DNA of 64,000 nucleotides from Phragmites australis. Lineage: Eukaryota > Streptophyta > Magnoliopsida > Poales > Poaceae. Positions 45,201 through 57,727 of the stretch are shown here, piece by piece; positions within the stretch are counted from its first letter, which is position 1; every line of letters begins with the position of its first letter. Below the pieces are notes generated by a model. The model made no database searches. It had not been told where the DNA came from and worked only from the letters and a program-made list of their open reading frames with translations. Where the stretch lies: positions 50,785,958 through 50,849,957 of the forward strand of contig NC_084922.1 of NCBI RefSeq assembly GCF_958298935.1, read 5' to 3'. A program made the position numbers and the translations under genes.

Positions 45201-48200
45201 TGGAGAGAGAGGTGATACGTTTCTTCCATGCGCGAAGGCCGACGTATGAATGGAAAAGCCTCGTGTCGGCATCACCCTCGTGCAACCATGCCGCTCTTGA
45301 GCGACAACAAGCTATCGATCGCTCAAGGGAGGCGAGACCGAGGCAAATGACCTTGAGGTGTCTATGCATCTGCAACTCGGCCACCGTGCGGACCTCTACG
45401 TTGTACCTGAGGCTCCTCATATCCATGATGTACGGTGGAAGCTCGCCGAGGAGCTGTTGCGGCTCAGAAACCTCCATGGTGACGATATTGGGAATGCTTT
45501 GTGGATGATCACACCAAGCGACGACATGGAGGACAGCGAGGTAGGCCTGCTCGGCCAAGGGCACCTCGTTCTTGAGCTTCTCGACCCAACAATGGTGGCC
45601 AAGGATCTGCTGAGTCGTGGAAGCAGACCAGGTGTGGGGAGGAATGCCTCGCAAGGCAAGGATGACCCTGAAGGTCAGAGTGACAGTGGACACGGACACC
45701 AGCATAGTCCAGGGTCAGAAAAACCACACAACGTCCGCGTCCGAGGCCCTGCCACTGGCGGCGAGAATGGAGTCCCGAGCGTGCGGAGTTCGGCAAACCA
45801 CCAGGAAGTTGTCGTGATAGAACGCCATGACGCTGAACTCCACCTCCGGGATACCCACTGAACGGGAAATGACGTTGGCGAGGTCACGTGGCCGGAAACC
45901 ACGCTTGGCACGATCTGCATAAGCAAGGAGCGCCCACCGGAGACCACTCTCCTTGACGGAGAATCTAGCCGACCAAGGAACGTTACAATGCTCTGGCGTC
46001 AGGTCCAGAGCGGCACCCCTAGCGTTGATGTGTTAGGACCAAAAGCGTCGGAGCTACCCCCGGGCAGACCAGAGAAGAGGAGAGGACCAAGGGCGCCGAA
46101 GGGGAAACCGTTGGAGTTGGGCCCAAGGCTACTGACCCTGTGGGAGTGGAAGCCTCGAAGCTAGGCAGTTGGCCAGAGGCAATGGAGCCGACCGGAGTGG
46201 CAGCCTCCGCCGCAGAGCCAACCAGAGTGGAACCCACAGAAGAGAAGCGCAAGATCTGTTGCCGGTGGCCAGACTCATCAGACCCGGAGGAGCGAGGCCT
46301 AGGACGCTTGCAGTCTTTTGCTTGATGTCGAAAGCCTTTACAACGGAAGTACCGTGGAGGCAGGTGGCCATTCACCCGTCGCTGCGTCCACGACAGGCAG
46401 TTAGGACATCGGCCGTCGAGGATGGCCGACAGGCTATGATGAGGTGGGATAGGTTGCTTGCAGCCAGAGCCACCCTTCACCGCTCGAGCCCGACGGCGGT
46501 TAGAGACCAAGGTCTAGCCATCCTCCGTATCCTGCGCGAGCAGAGACACGGCCGGTCCATGGCGAGGTGGGGAACAGCCACGACATACACCCGTGTCGAC
46601 GCGCACGCGACTACGAGGCGCAGTCCTAGAAGTGTACGCCGTACAAATAGCAGCCATGAAACCGGAGAGAGGCGCTGGGCGAGGGGAAGGCACTGGACAC
46701 TCGAGAATGGCCTTCCCCTTGTTGAATGGCAACACACCGACGTCGGGGACTGAAGCAGACATGCAAGGTGGTGGCAGAGGTGTTCTCTCGGCCGAGGAGG
46801 AAAAGTTTGGTGTGTCTTGCAGCCATCGATGTTCCTTCGTCCTGCTTGCGAAAGAGGTGCCGGGGCAAAACAAGGAAGCGAACGGAGATAAGGGGGAGGA
46901 GAGGGCGGGGACGGAGTCAGATGGAAGCTGGAAGGGGCAAGCCGGGGCCGGTGGATGCCAAGCTCGGGGTGAGCGCCAGCGGAGGGGAAGGGGGAGGGGG
47001 AGGAGGGGACGACATACCTCTCATCACTCACTTTTTCCATGTCGCACAATAGTTTACTAGAGTATCCTTGAGTTAAACATTTTATTTTTTCAGGGCTCGG
47101 TTAAAAGTCTTGTCTTACTAGCTATTTTAGTAACTAACTTACCTTGCAAGTTTTGGGGGGGGGGGGGGGAATGTTTTGTACTGAAAATGCCAATGCACAT
47201 GAGCTCCTGTTCCCCAATTTTGTAGGGGAACCTTAATTTTAGTGTGTGCAGTGTTAGCTTTTGTTTAGTAGGGTGCGTTGAGACTTCAGTTGACGATTTG
47301 ATTTCAACTGGATGAAAGCTGATGCCCGCACTGGCTCCAAATCCCCATTAGGCTCCTGAAAAGTGCAAGTGTTCAAGGCAAAACCACCTGGTCCCATGTG
47401 GAAAACCTAACATCTTCTCCGAGAACTTTACAAGTATTTCCAATTTTAATGTTGGACCATTTGCTGTTTGAGCCAATTCAGCATTTTTAAGCTTTGAGTT
47501 CTTAAATAATCCCCACCGACATTTTTGTTGGGTTAAACATCAACCGCAAGCTTCCCTTTCGAAGAAAACCTGAAGCCATTGGGGGATGTGTTATGGAGCT
47601 TAAAAATTTGTGGGTCTAAATCTTGAGTTTATCTGAATTTGTTCTCAGGGTTCTATCTTGTTAGTTGGTTAATATTAATGTAGCTATATAAACACATCTA
47701 GCCAACTTTGAGAGGCTAAACTAAGCTAAACGTGTCATTATAAAGAACTCTGGATACATTCATATTGTTTGCTTTGGAACAAAAATCAACAATGTTGACT
47801 TTGTTATCCCTATCAGACTTCCCATTGTCTTATTTATAGATCTTGTATTTCAGGTTTCTGATGAGAGAGTAAATGTAGATGTCATGGCCTCACGTCAAAG
47901 TGAAAATGGCTCTATCTCTGCAGCAAGTTCTACAGTTAGTTTAGCAGAATCGGAGAAAGCAGCCTATGAATTCCTTCCTCAAACTCCTATCAAGTCAACT
48001 GATGCACACCTTGTTGAGTTTTCAGAGGCTATGAGAAGTAAGTATAGACATAGATATACTTCAAATGAAGCCTAAATGTGCAACAGAAATACATACATAT
48101 GTAGAGCTTTCTACTTGCTATCAAAGTAATAATTGGTATAATTATGTGAATTTGAAGCTGTTGCAAAAGCACTGCGACGAGTTGCAGAAGGGAAGGCTGC

Positions 48201-51200
48201 TGCTCAAGAAGAGGCGGTAGAGTGGAAGCGCAAGTATGAATTAGAGATGGCACTCAAAGAACATAGTAAAATCAAAGGTCAGATTTATACATTTGTTATT
48301 GATGGCTTTACTTTTTATTGTAAAATCTCATAACTTGAGCGGTCAGTTTACTATTGCAATATAGTACTATCAACATTTTTGTTTTAATATTTAAACTTGT
48401 ACTACAATCTAATTAGGAGAAAAGGCACAGGATGACCACATGCCCCATTAAAGTTCTTTTTTGCTACTTCATTAAACTCATTTGTCTTATAAACCACCCA
48501 TAGTGAACAATGGACAAAGATAACGAGTCTTGTAAAATGTAGCAAGCCCTAAACGAGCTAGTCACACTTTGGGAAGATTTTGGGATGTTTCTTCTCAGAA
48601 TCCTATAACATCAAATAAAGATAACACCTTTTCACTCCTAAGTCATCAAATAATAATTTTAAAACAAGAATGCATACTACCTCAAGTGACAAAGAAAGGG
48701 TCAGTTTAACTTTCCAGATTCATTGTATTGTACCTTCCCATTAGTCTTTACTCTTTACCATCATATATTCATAAGGCTATAGACTTATGATTTTGGATAC
48801 ATTAGTAATGCCAAATCTACTGTTGCAATTTTTTTTTTTGGTTAATCTAGTTTACAAAGACATTGATGGTCAAAGGTGTTAATAATTGACAGCACATTTA
48901 ACTCCCAAGCTGAGGTAGTGTCAGGATTATTTCCACATTTGGAGTTTAAAGTGTAGAATAGCATCGTATAATGCTTCAAAGTATATAAACAGCAACTCTA
49001 GGTTAACCCTTTTGCTACACATGCATAGGCCCGCCGTGCATGGTGCAGGATTTGCAAATTTTGGGCCTTGGCCCCTGGGTTATTACAACATGCTTCCTAT
49101 AGGGGTACCTTTTGTGACTAGAGGGAGGGGTATCATAGCATCATTGGATGGATCCCAAGGTTGTCGTACACATATTGTGTTGTGGAATGTTGTATCACTG
49201 TGGCTTGCCCATCTTTACTATTTGTTCCTCATGATCAACCCGCTATTCATCCCCCCCAAAAAATCTAAACTGCAATGCTACCGTTTGCAGGCTGTGGAAG
49301 TTGTACCAGTAATAACTTAGGAAAACTGGCCAGCCAACTAACACTGGAGACACCAGCACCTGATCAAACAGGATGTTGTGGAAAACATGGTATATGTTCA
49401 CATGAAGTCCTCCAAGACGAAGTTCCTGGACCTAACCCAAGATCTAGCCACAAGATGGTGGGAAGAAAGGCATCATTTAAACTTTCATGGGGATGTAATG
49501 GGGATAAAAATGGCCAGCATAAGCATGATTTCGTGTCCTTTGAAAAAGGAGACATAACGACAGCAGAGCGCAGCAATAAGCAGGTTGGTCTTCTTGTTTT
49601 GTTCGGTTCATTTTGGAATAGCCAACAGTTTGCTTGTAAAAATCCAGTAGTTGAAATCACTTGACGAAACAATTATGACTTGTATGCCCCTCTCTCTTTC
49701 AATGATGACGACTACTTTGCTTTCAGATCTTACTGAAATGGGAATCGCCACCACAAACAGTGCTTTTTATAACCAAACCTAATTCCAACTCTGTGCGTGT
49801 CCTTTGTGCTGAAATGGTCAGGTGTGTTATCTTCCCTGATTTGCACCACCACCACTTGTTCCAAGAATCTTGCTTTAATTATGTGAACCTCATCCATGTA
49901 CGCACTTATGAAGGATATGTAACTTTTCCATCTTCTGAATTGCAAGGTTATGCTGTCTTGTATTTACCAATATGAGAAGCAGTCACTTTTCTTAAATAAT
50001 AAAATTTAACATTATTAGATACCTTGAGTATCTTGTTGTGACTGATGCAAGCACAACCTACATGAGTCATACAGGTAACATACGAATTGTACTCACACCA
50101 CTAAAACATGTCAGTTATTTTTTTCTGCAGATGGCTTAAGGAGCATAAAAATATAAATGTTGTTGTGGAGCCACGTGTTAGCAAGGAACTTCTAACAGAG
50201 GATTCCTACTACGACTTCATCCAAACTTGGGATGACGGTAAGAGGTTTTACTTACGTGATGCACTTCGTTTTTTTAGTTCCATTTTATATCTTTATCATA
50301 ATTAGTTTATTCACCTAAGAGTCCCATTTTCTGCCCAACTAATTAGAAAATTCTTATAGATGAGGAAATAAAGCAGTTACACACGAAGGTTGATCTCATT
50401 GTAACTCTTGGTGGTGATGGAACCGTTTTGTGGGTACGCAAATCCATTTCTTTGATACTTCGGTTGTGATGCATCCTTACAGATTGTTATATGGACTCTA
50501 AAGTTTTTTTCTATAATATCCATTTTGATATAGTGGCACCTTCAAGTTTGTGGTTGTTAGTCCGCATTAGTTAGATAATAACTTACATGTTACATTCATA
50601 CTACATTACCCGTAAATAGACTAATTATCTGCAGTCACCGAGATGTATAAATTATAAGAAATTATCCGAAACCTGTTTTGTCCATCAGTCTTGCAGAACT
50701 AGTGGACCCTGGCTTCATATCACTTTGTTGTTAACTCAGCTATGTCGTGTTGGTCCATGCATTAAGTTCACTATCTTGTACATCCTTGCGAGCAAGAGCT
50801 GTTATGCTGAATCTTCCCTGACACCTGGTTGCCCTTGCCTATCTGTGCAATGTGAGTTTCAAAGTAAGAGATGCTGAATAATCATGGATAACCGACAAAC
50901 TCGGTTGCAAACAATGTTGGAGAGTAGTGCTTCCAATTACAACTGATGTTGAGGGCAAGTAATTCAGCTTTCAGCCACTTAAGTTCGTAGGTGATACAAG
51001 CAACCACCATTATTTCTTTGAGGTTTTTGGTTGCTATTGGTTCCCTGATCAGGCATTGTGGAGCTTCAGCCTACATATTTTTACACTTGAATACAAATGA
51101 TTACTCCTATGATGAGTTTTTGAATATGCAGAATCTTAGGAGGATCACTATGACCTTAGTATCTTACCTGATGTGTATTGCTTTGTTCCTCAACTTAATA

Positions 51201-52203
51201 TTCAGTATGCTCTGCTATTGAAACTACGTACTGATCATGTCCCTCTTAATAGGCTGCATCTTTGTTCAAAGGACCAGTTCCTCCAGTTGTTGCATTTTCT
51301 CTTGGATCACTGGGCTTCATGACGCCTTTCCGTATCCTTTATCATCAGTGCTGAAACGTTCTACTCATATATAGCATAGAAAGTCTGGATTTTATTGCTC
51401 TCTGAAAACTCGTTTCTGATAGAAAATTGCAGCTGAAGTATTCTTCTCTCCTCCTGACAGTCCCATTTTATCTATTCGGTTGTCCTTAACATGTTTTTTT
51501 AGCAAGCGAACAATTTCATGAATGTATGGACAATGTGCTGAAGGGACCGTTTAGCATCACACTGAGAAACCGTCTACAGTGTCATGTAATCCGTGATGCA
51601 GCTAAGGATGAACTTGTGACCGAGGAGCCAATCCTTGTGTTAAATGAAGTTACAATTGACCGTGGAATATCATCTTACCTTACCTACTTGGAATGCTACT
51701 GTGATAGTTCTTTCGTTACTTGTGTACAAGGGGATGGATTAATTATATCAACAACATCTGGAAGCACAGCATACTCATTAGCAGCTGGAGGGTCCATGGT
51801 TCATCCACAGGTATACTGTATTCCTGACAAATGACAAATATTACTTGTCCACTCTGCTATATTTCTGTGGCGTCTAATGTTTTGCTGGTGTTTGCAGGTT
51901 CCAGGGATCCTTTTCACACCTATCTGTCCGCATTCCTTGTCATTCAGACCCTTGATACTGCCTGAATACGTGACTCTGCGCATACAAGTACCTTACAATA
52001 GCAGGGGGCAAGCTTGGGCATCTTTCGACGGCAAAGATCGAAAGCAGTTGTCACCCGGTGATGCTCTGATCTGCAGCATCTCTCCTTGGCCTGTGCCCAC
52101 AGCTTGCCTGGTGGATTCAACAACCGATTTCCTCCGCAGCATCCATGAGGGTCTCCACTGGAACTTAAGGAAGACCCAGTCATTTGACGGCCCGCGTGAT
52201 TGA
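42208..52203 (+). CDS. NAD kinase, type 1 (11 coding exons)
   Basis: Phosphorylates NAD to NADP using ATP. Exons by canonical splice sites with phase kept: 42208-42234, 42439-42546, 47854-48037, 48158-48277, 49291-49583, 49727-49821, 50131-50237, 50360-50433, 51253-51331, 51503-51810, 51898-52203, giving 566 residues. The N-terminal half (about 1-245) is variable and includes a cysteine-rich part (GCGSCTSNN and GCCGKHGIC). The catalytic domain follows, with GGDGT at 329-333, NE at 410-411 in [10 protein letters not shown], and the conserved [19 protein letters not shown]. The C-terminus [15 protein letters not shown] is that of plant NADK1. No transit peptide is evident at MSLDELAEK, so a cytosolic location is inferred. 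Intron 2 is about 5.3 kb because it contains an antisense LINE. The reading frame is intact. Confidence 0.95.
42632..42646. repeat. Target-site duplication, left copy
   Basis: GCACAATAGTTTACT, identical to 47044-47058. It marks the left side (3' end) of the antisense LINE, with the short T run of the element's tail following directly. Confidence 0.9.
42647..47043 (-). mobile_element. Antisense LINE in NAD kinase intron 2, internally deleted
   Basis: A 4.4-kb non-LTR retrotransposon bounded by a perfect 15-bp target duplication. On the minus strand it starts close to an ATG ([10 protein letters not shown]). ORF1 follows, with a zinc knuckle ([16 protein letters not shown], about 46310) and a DUF4283-like part ([18 protein letters not shown], about 45650). 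This runs directly into [21 protein letters not shown], the segment before the reverse transcriptase, so the endonuclease domain is missing. Reverse transcriptase motifs include [10 protein letters not shown] with [10 protein letters not shown] (about 44790), [11 protein letters not shown] (about 44560) and YVDDVVLFL (about 44260). The C-terminal zinc-binding part is near 43130-43240. Several frameshifts exist. The left end has a short T run and two copies of AATAGTTATGGTACAAAATG. It cannot be autonomous. Confidence 0.9.
45000..45057. repeat. 29-bp tandem duplication in the LINE
   Basis: Two exact head-to-tail copies of a 29-bp unit (45000-45028 and 45029-45057). Since 29 is not a multiple of 3, the extra copy shifts the frame. 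The minus-strand frame reads DAPFSEDEI, then TPPLARTRS and a stop just before the reverse transcriptase core. Confidence 0.9.
47044..47058. repeat. Target-site duplication, right copy
   Basis: GCACAATAGTTTACT, identical to 42632-42646, at the 5' end of the antisense LINE. Confidence 0.9.
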
Positions 52204-52888
52204 TGCAACGGTTTTTAAGTTATATCAGTCCAGTGCCAGGATTGGAGCTGGGGGCAAGGCTCTGATGGATTCCTTCTCTCCGAAGCGTTTCCTCCAAAGT
52301 CCAGCTAATATCAAGAGGAGAATTGTACCTAAGCGAGTTTGTACGTCGTTTCCTTTTTACCTTTCCATACTTATAGAATGTTGCGTTTAGATGTGGGGTG
52401 TAGTGCAGAGTCCAAATATAATGGCCACGAGTGTGTACAGGTTTTTTAAGTTGATACATGTGGCGGAGGATCCGGATAAAGTATGGGGGAGTAGATATGG
52501 GTGTCAACCACTCAAAATGTAGAATACACCAATGTATGTATACATGTGATGTGCCCCCAGTCTGAATGAAATAATTCGTTAGTTATGAAATGGCAGGCTC
52601 ATGCTCAATGCTTCTGTTACAGTTTGTAGTCATGCGATCCGGCGGTTGTGATGCGGAAGGCTTCATCCTTTTTCAGCTTCCATTCCATCCGGAGAACTGA
52701 TGAATGGGGAGTGGGCATGGTCCATTGCTCTTATTGTGATGGCCAGATTGTTACCTGCCCACTTGGGGGCGACGATGCATTTTGGTTTTTGAATCCGTGA
52801 TTAGGATTTAGTAGAAGTATATAAAAAGTTGTGTAGTTTTCGGATGTGATTCTGGGCTGTGTTTGGCCACGGTGTGTAAAAGCCCGAG
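52204..52888. other. NAD kinase 3' flank and intergenic spacer
   Basis: The 3' untranslated region probably extends to about 52570-52600, where GAATGAAATAATTCG offers a weak polyadenylation signal. The rest shows no feature. Confidence 0.45.
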
Positions 52889-52896
52889 TATAAAAA
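52889..52896 (+). promoter_or_regulatory. TATA-like box of the LRR receptor-like kinase gene
   Basis: TATAAAAA about 450 bases upstream of the chosen ATG. If used, transcription would start near 52920, giving a leader of about 420 bases. Confidence 0.4.
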
Positions 52897-53343
52897 CGAT
52901 CGGCGCATGATTCTTTAATCATGCCACGGCTGCTGCTGCTGCTAGCTAGCGAGTGCGCGCTTCGCCGCATCAATCACCGTGCGGTGTCGTGTTCCGGCGA
53001 GTTGGATTCCTCCGGCGACCCCACCGTCCAGTGGGAGAGAGAGGGGGCAGCAAGAAAAGCCATGGCCAACCCGAGGACCGGAGAACGTGAAATCTTTTGT
53101 TGCTTTCTATCTGTCCAACCTGCCCCCGCTCACGAGTCACGGGCCGGAACTCTCTCCACGCCGATCCAACGACGCCCCTCCATCTCCGAGCGCCTCCACC
53201 ATGCACAGACCCAAAACACAGCTCGGCTCCTGTACCACCACCTCCTCGCCACTAGATCTACCTCCTCACCACTCTGCCAGTGCCATCATATCTATCCCGT
53301 CTCGGAAACATTCTGCGTGCGGCAGCTAGCAGCAGCTGCAGAA

Positions 53344-56300
53344 ATGGCAGCCCCTACCCTTATTCTGCTCCAGCAACTGTTTACGTTAATGCTGCTGTTC
53401 ATTGGAGCGACAGTAATGGTGCGGCCGGCCCGCGCGGCCGACATGCCGATGCCGGTCAACGAGGAGGTGCTGGGGCTGGTCGTCTTCAAGTCGGCGCTCT
53501 CCGACCCGTCCGGCGCGCTGGCCACGTGGATGGAGTCCGACGCCACGCCGTGCGGCTGGGCGTGCGTCGAGTGCGATCCGGCCACCTCCCGCGTGCTCCG
53601 CCTCGCGCTCGACGGGCTCGCGCTCTCCGGCCCCATGCCGCGGGGCCTCGACCGCCTGCCAGCACTCCAGGAGCTCTCCCTCGCGCGCAACAACCTCTCC
53701 GGCCCGATCCCGCCGGGCCTCTCCCTGCTCAAGTCGCTCCGCTCGCTCGACCTCTCCTACAACTCCTTCTCCGGCCCACTCCCCGACGACGTCGCTCTGC
53801 TCGGTTCGCTGCGGTACCTTGACCTCACCGGCAATGCATTCTCCGGCCCGGTTCCGGCCTCCTTCCCTCCGACCATCCGGTTCTTGATGCTGTCCGACAA
53901 CCAGCTCTCCGGTCCGATACCGAAGGGACTAGCCAAGAGCCCGCTCCTGCTTCACCTGAACATGTCCGGCAACCAGCTCTCCGGCTCGCCGGACTTCGCG
54001 GGCGCGCTCTGGCCGCTCTCGCGGCTGCGCACTCTCGACCTGTCCCGAAACCAGTTCTCTGGCCCCGTCACCGACGGCATTGCCAGGCTCCACAACCTCA
54101 AGACCGTGAACCTCAGCGGCAACAGGTTCTTCGGCGCCGTACCGGAGGACATCGGCCTGTGCCCGCACCTGAGCAGCATTGATCTGAGCTCCAACGCGTT
54201 CGAAGGCCACCTCCCTGACTCCATCGAGCAGCTCGGCTCGCTGGTGCACCTCTCAGCGTCCGGCAACCGGCTCTCTGGCGACGTCCCTGCTTGGATCGGC
54301 AAGCTGACCGCACTGCAGCACCTGGATTTATCCGACAACTCCCTCACCGGCAGTTTGCCGGATTCGCTCGGCGATCTCAAGGCCCTCAAGTACCTGAGCT
54401 TGTCCAAGAACCAGCTCTCCGGCTCCGTCCCGGACTCTATGTCCGGGTGCACCAAGCTCGCCGAGCTGCACCTGAGGGGCAACAACCTCAACGGCAGCAT
54501 CCCGGATGCTCTGTTCGATGTCGGGCTCGAGACGCTCGACATGTCGTCGAACGCGCTCTCGGGTGTCCTGCCGTCGGGCTCGACGAGGTTGGCGGAGACC
54601 CTGCAGTGGCTCGATCTCTCCGGCAACCAGCTAACCGGCGGCATCCCGGCCGAGATGGCGCTCTTCTTCAAGCTTCGGTACCTCAACCTGTCCCGCAATG
54701 GCCTCCGCACGCAGCTGCCGCCGGAGCTCGGCCTGTTCCACAACTTGACGGTGCTCGACCTGCGCAGCACCGGATTGTACGGGGCGATGCCCAGCGACCT
54801 GTGCGAGTCCGGAAGCCTCGCCGTGCTCCAACTCGACGGCAACTCCCTCGCTGGCCCCATCCCCGACAGCATCGGGAACTGTTCTGCTTTGTACCTACTG
54901 TAAGTGCAAAATTATCCTTGTTTCTCGCGTTGCGTTGCATGCGTCACATCTGACGGTTTTGCAATGAACATGCAGGAGCTTGGGGCACAACGGCTTGACG
55001 GGGCCCATACCGGCGAGCATTGCGGAGCTCAAGAAGCTGGAGATTTTGCGGCTGGAGTACAACAGCCTGAGCGGCGAGATACCGCAGCAGCTGGGCGGGC
55101 TCGAGAACCTCCTGGCGGTGAACATCTCACACAACCGCCTCGTCGGGCGGCTTCCGGCGTCGGGCGTGTTCCAGAGCCTGGACGCTAGCGCGCTGGAGGG
55201 CAACCTCGGCATCTGCAGCCCGCTCGTCACCGAGCCGTGCAGGATGAACGTACCCAAGCCGCTTGTGCTCGACCCCAACGAGTACACGCACGGCGGCGGC
55301 GACAACAACCTTGAGACAAACGGCGGTGGCGCGGGGGTGCCGAGAAAACGGCGATTCTTGAGCGTGTCCGCCATGGTGGCCATCTGCGCGGCGCTCGTCA
55401 TCATCCTCGGAGTCATCTTGATCACCTTGCTCAACATGTCGGCACGTCGGAGGGCTGAGGCTGGGGTCCTGAAGGAGCTGGAGAGCGACGTCACCAGTAG
55501 CTCGACCAACAAGTCCAGCAAGCTCGCCGCCGGCAAGGTGGTGACGTTCGGGTCAGGGAGCAGCCTTCGTTCGGAGGACTTCGTTGGCGGTGCTGACACG
55601 TTGCTGAGCAAGGCGACGGAGATCGGGCGCGGCGTGTTCGGTACGGTGTACCGTGCGTCGGTCGGCGAAGGCAGGGTGGTCGCCATAAAGAAGCTCGTGA
55701 CGTCGAACATCGTCCAGTCACGCGACTACTTCGACCGCGAGGTGCGCATCCTGGGCAAGGCGAAGCACCCCAACCTGATGCCGCTCAAGGGCTACTACTG
55801 GACGCCGCAGCTGCAGCTCCTCATCACGGACTACGTGCCGCACGGCAGCCTGGAGGCGCGGCTCCACGGCAACGACGCCGGTGCGTTCCCACCGTTGACG
55901 TGGGCCGAGCGGTTCAGGGTGGTGTCCGGCACGGCCAGAGGCCTGGCGCACCTGCACCAGGCGTTCCGTCCGCCGATGATCCACTACAACGTGAAGCCGA
56001 GCAACATCCTGCTGGACGAGCATTGCAACCCGATGGTGGCCGACTTCGGCCTGGCGCGGCTGCTGCCGAAGCTGGACAAGCACGTGCTGAGCAGCCGGTT
56101 CCAGGGCGGGGGCATGGGTTACGTGGCGCCGGAGCTGGCGTGCCAGAGCCTGCGGGTGAACGAGAAGTGCGACATCTACGGGTTCGGCGTGCTGATCCTG
56201 GAGCTGGTGACGGGGCGGAAGGCGGTGGAGTACAGCGACGACGACGTGGTGATCCTGATCGACCAGGTCCGGGTGCTGCTGGAGCACGGGAACGTGCTGG

Positions 56301-56476
56301 AGTGCGTGGACCCGGCCATGGGCAGCGAGTTCCCGGAGGAGGAGGTGCTGCCGGTGCTGAAGCTGGGCATGGTGTGCACGTCGCAGATCCCGTCGAACCG
56401 ACCGTCCATGGCGGAGGTGGTCCAGATCCTGCAGGTCATCAAGGCACCCGTGGGCGGCAGAATGGAAGCCTTCTGA
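53344..56476 (+). CDS. LRR receptor-like pseudokinase (two exons)
   Basis: Exons 53344-54899 and 54976-56476 with a 76-bp GT..AG intron inside the LRR region, giving 1018 residues. The order is signal peptide (about 1-32, ending ARAADMP), LRR N-terminal cap with EEVLGLVVFKSALSDP, about 20 leucine-rich repeats to about 600, one membrane span (about 648-672) followed by SARRR, then a kinase-like domain. The glycine loop GRGVFGTVY (736-744), VAIK lysine (about 757), DFG (875-877) and APE (903-905) are present. The catalytic loop reads HYNVKPSN, with Asn at 857 replacing the catalytic Asp. The architecture and HYNVKPSN match Arabidopsis At3g28040-type proteins that are annotated as probably inactive. 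The role is likely as a plasma-membrane co-receptor or scaffold; the ligand is unknown. The frame is open upstream to ATGs at 52921 and 53062, but only the 53344 start gives a signal peptide. Confidence 0.93.
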
Positions 56477-57279
56477 CACCGTCGTCCATTGCCATCTGCC
56501 TCGATCAGCATCCAGCAGGCAGGCTGCAAGCCTGCAAGTACTATAAGCATTGATGCTCTCATGCTAGCTAGCTCTCTGGCCTCCCTTGCTCATGTGTTCT
56601 GTAGTGAATGGGCCCAGAACTGTACTGTACCGTGCTAATTTTTTTTCTTTTCAGCTATGATTTCGCTTTTGGATGCCAAATCGTGACGCCTTCTTCTACC
56701 ACATCAAGTGAACAATCCAATCCATTATACTCTGTTCTGAATTTACCGGTTCTTACACTTGCAATATGTCCCGATCGATGCTGGCTGCCTAGATCGAAAT
56801 GCTCTTTGTGACAGGTGAGTTGTAACGAAGTTGACGCGTTGCTCTGTGACTGTGAGCCTGTGACCACCAATGGATGGTTCGGCGTCTGTTCCTTGTTGCG
56901 TTGCTCAATTCTCGGGGCCCCCCATAGCTTGAGCTCCATGAGGCATGTGAGCGCACAGCGAACGCGTGCGTGAACTGGGTCCACCGCCCACGGCAAACGC
57001 ATAAGGGATTCAGGGTATCATATGAACAGACCAACGCTTGCATGGATAAATTAACGTTTTCTCGCGGCGGGATGTGGATATATAGGATCTTGGATCAATT
57101 ATGCATGCTTGGCACCATTACTCTTGGAACATTTTTTGATTTTTTGCGATTACTTGGACATATTCTGATGATTGAATACTACAAGTGTTTTCAGAAAAAA
57201 AAAAGGGGGGACAATGTGAGTCTTTCCTAACGTGATATGGAGTTAATCATTCGATTGGTGGAGTCCACCCTTTCGATTA
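56477..57279. other. 3' flank of the receptor-like kinase gene
   Basis: Probably 3' untranslated region followed by spacer DNA. Short frames (up to 115 codons, minus, 56655-57002) have no domain. Confidence 0.4.
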
Positions 57280-57719
57280 GAGCTCTTTTACGGTGGTCCA
57301 TACTACCTAGAGGTAAGAGGTAGTATAAATCTAATCCGACGATCTATATAATTGGATATTTTGGTAATTGTGGTAATTTTGTTAAAATTAACTATCATGC
57401 TTTTGCTAATAGAAAAATTGACGCCGCAAACATCGGATCGCTAACCCTAGCCGATGGGTAGCAAATGAACTCTCATGCCAAAGATAGATTAAAATGTTAA
57501 AATAACAATGAAATATTACTCTATTTAGAGACACATAACTGCAGTTAATTAGTTTTATACAACGTATTTTTCTTCCCAAAATAACCCTAATACTACTATA
57601 CTACTCACATATACTACCTATACTACTAGTAGAAAATAAGTAGTATTCTGACTAATCTGGATCGTTGGACTCTAAAAATAGATGGCTCATATTAATTTTG
57701 GACCATCGTAAAATTTCTC
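57280..57719. mobile_element. hAT-type MITE, 440 bp
   Basis: Inverted ends GAGCTCTTTTACGGTGGTCC and the complement of GAGAAATTTTACGATGGTCC, flanked by the 8-bp direct repeat TTCGATTA (57272-57279 and 57720-57727). An 8-bp target duplication fits the hAT superfamily. The interior is AT-rich and has no coding sequence. Confidence 0.82.
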
Positions 57720-57727
57720 TTCGATTA

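Noticed and set aside
53280..54872. Antisense and shifted frames over the LRR receptor gene (up to 306 codons)
   Set aside because: Shadows of the GC-rich LRR coding frame; composition biased and no motifs.
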